64,000 bases of DNA from positions 186,001 through 250,000 of the forward strand of contig NZ_QRDY01000002.1 of the NCBI RefSeq assembly GCF_003386205.1, written 5' to 3'. The DNA is from Cohnella lupini. GTDB taxonomy: Bacteria; Bacillota; Bacilli; Paenibacillales; Paenibacillaceae. This document shows, piece by piece, positions 63,586 to 64,000 of the stretch. Made by a program: the position numbers and the translations under genes. Numbering within the stretch: the stretch's first letter is position 1; each line of letters begins with the position of its first letter. Under the pieces are notes generated by a model. The model saw nothing but the letters and a program-made list of their open reading frames with translations. It ran no database searches and was not told where the DNA came from.

Positions 63586-64000
63586 GTGAAAGAAGCGACG
63601 GTGGTCGTCCAGAAACCGCGGTTCGCGTTCCATGCGGGCCTGCAGCAGCTTCTGGCGTTCGGCAGTTTGATTTTATTGGTCATTGTTTTCTCGATTGCTT
63701 CGAGCAATTTCTTTCATTTTTCGAATATCGTCGGAATATTGCTCTCTACCGCCGTGATCGGCGTGCTTGCGTTGGGATCGACGTTCGTTATCGTAACCGG
63801 AGGAATCGACCTTTCGGTCGGAACGGTCATGACGTTAAGCGCGGTCATGACGGGAGTGTTCATCTCGATGTGGGGGCTGCCGGTTCCGATCGGCATTATC
63901 GGCGGATTATTGACCGGAGCGTTATGCGGATTTCTGTCCGGCTTCACGATTGCCCGGTTAGGGATCCCGCCTTTTATCGCGACGCTCGCCATGATGATGA
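63586..64000 (+). CDS. Ribose-type ABC importer permease, N-terminal part (cut by window edge)
   Basis: Open from GTG at 63586 (GGAGGA 7-8 nt upstream) to the window end, 138 codons visible. Membrane segments begin at ~residue 20. The RbsC motif VTGGIDLSVGTVMTLSAVM and the following ...LARLGIPPFIATLAMMM-type loop (here IARLGIPPFIATLAMMM) identify the family. It starts 29 bp after the ATPase stop and belongs to the same operon. Confidence 0.92.
   Translation, partial: MKEATVVVQKPRFAFHAGLQQLLAFGSLILLVIVFSIASSNFFHFSNIVGILLSTAVIGVLALGSTFVIVTGGIDLSVGTVMTLSAVMTGVFISMWGLPVPIGIIGGLLTGALCGFLSGFTIARLGIPPFIATLAMMM

Overview
The window looks like chromosome from a soil or plant-polymer-degrading member of the Paenibacillaceae (Paenibacillus/Cohnella type). 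The evidence is mid-GC DNA, strong AGGAGG-type ribosome binding sites, frequent TTG/GTG starts, Gram-positive lipoproteins, YesM/YesN two-component pairs beside sugar ABC importers, a glycine-rich LysM protein of spore-coat type, and secreted CBM6, F5/8C, ricin and fibronectin-III modules. No rRNA, tRNA, transposase, prophage or CRISPR array was seen. The species assignment is inference.

Layout. (1) 1-6.0 kb: the end of a secreted carbohydrate-binding protein, then an island with an OmpR-type regulator, a small membrane protein, a wax-synthase-like MBOAT acyltransferase, a BcrA-type ABC ATPase with permease, and a histidine kinase. (2) 7.1-14.3 kb: a GntR/UTRA regulator, an LplABC-like importer, an F5/8C-PHP metallohydrolase and an MgtC-type membrane protein. 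(3) 15.0-16.5 kb: a DUF559-nuclease-like/HTH protein behind an attenuator-like leader, and a LysM protein. (4) 16.7-26.5 kb: a sugar-sensing set (anchored binding protein, YesM kinase, YesN regulator), then an L-rhamnose mutarotase and a four-gene importer with two permeases, resembling rhizobial L-rhamnose uptake loci. (5) 27.2-32.6 kb: an OmpR/kinase/lipoprotein operon, then minus-strand housekeeping-type hydrolases. (6) 32.8-40.5 kb: a LacI regulon with two identical operators, an ABC importer, a 2H phosphoesterase and a secreted GDPD-ricin protein. (7) 41-52.4 kb: a monooxygenase-like protein, lipoproteins, eutABC (ethanolamine ammonia-lyase and reactivase), a divergent GAPDH, an alanine racemase-like protein, YjgB-like, CapA-like, an alpha/beta hydrolase and an SGNH hydrolase. 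(8) 53.1-64 kb: an MCP-like transducer, a second YesN/YesM/binding-protein sensing set, a convergent FN3 secreted protein, and the start of another ribose-type importer that runs off the window.

The most unusual material is non-coding. Four intergenic regions carry tandem arrays with the same 51-52 bp period but largely different sequences, each unit built around an inverted repeat (around 6.5, 14.3-15.0, 26.6-27.1 and 52.4-52.8 kb). Two of the arrays share a core and sit next to two copies of a ~207 bp dispersed repeat about 93% identical by eye. These arrays separate operons and I cannot match them to a named repeat family. Other leads are an attenuator-like leader before the nuclease-like gene, a six-codon ORF with a perfect ribosome binding site before the GDPD gene, and several genes whose best ribosome binding site points to an ATT, ATC or CTG start.

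Metabolic reading: most of the window senses, imports and processes plant- or membrane-derived carbon. The GDPD, 2H phosphoesterase and EutABC could together handle glycerophosphodiesters and ethanolamine, but they are not one operon, so this link is only a hypothesis.
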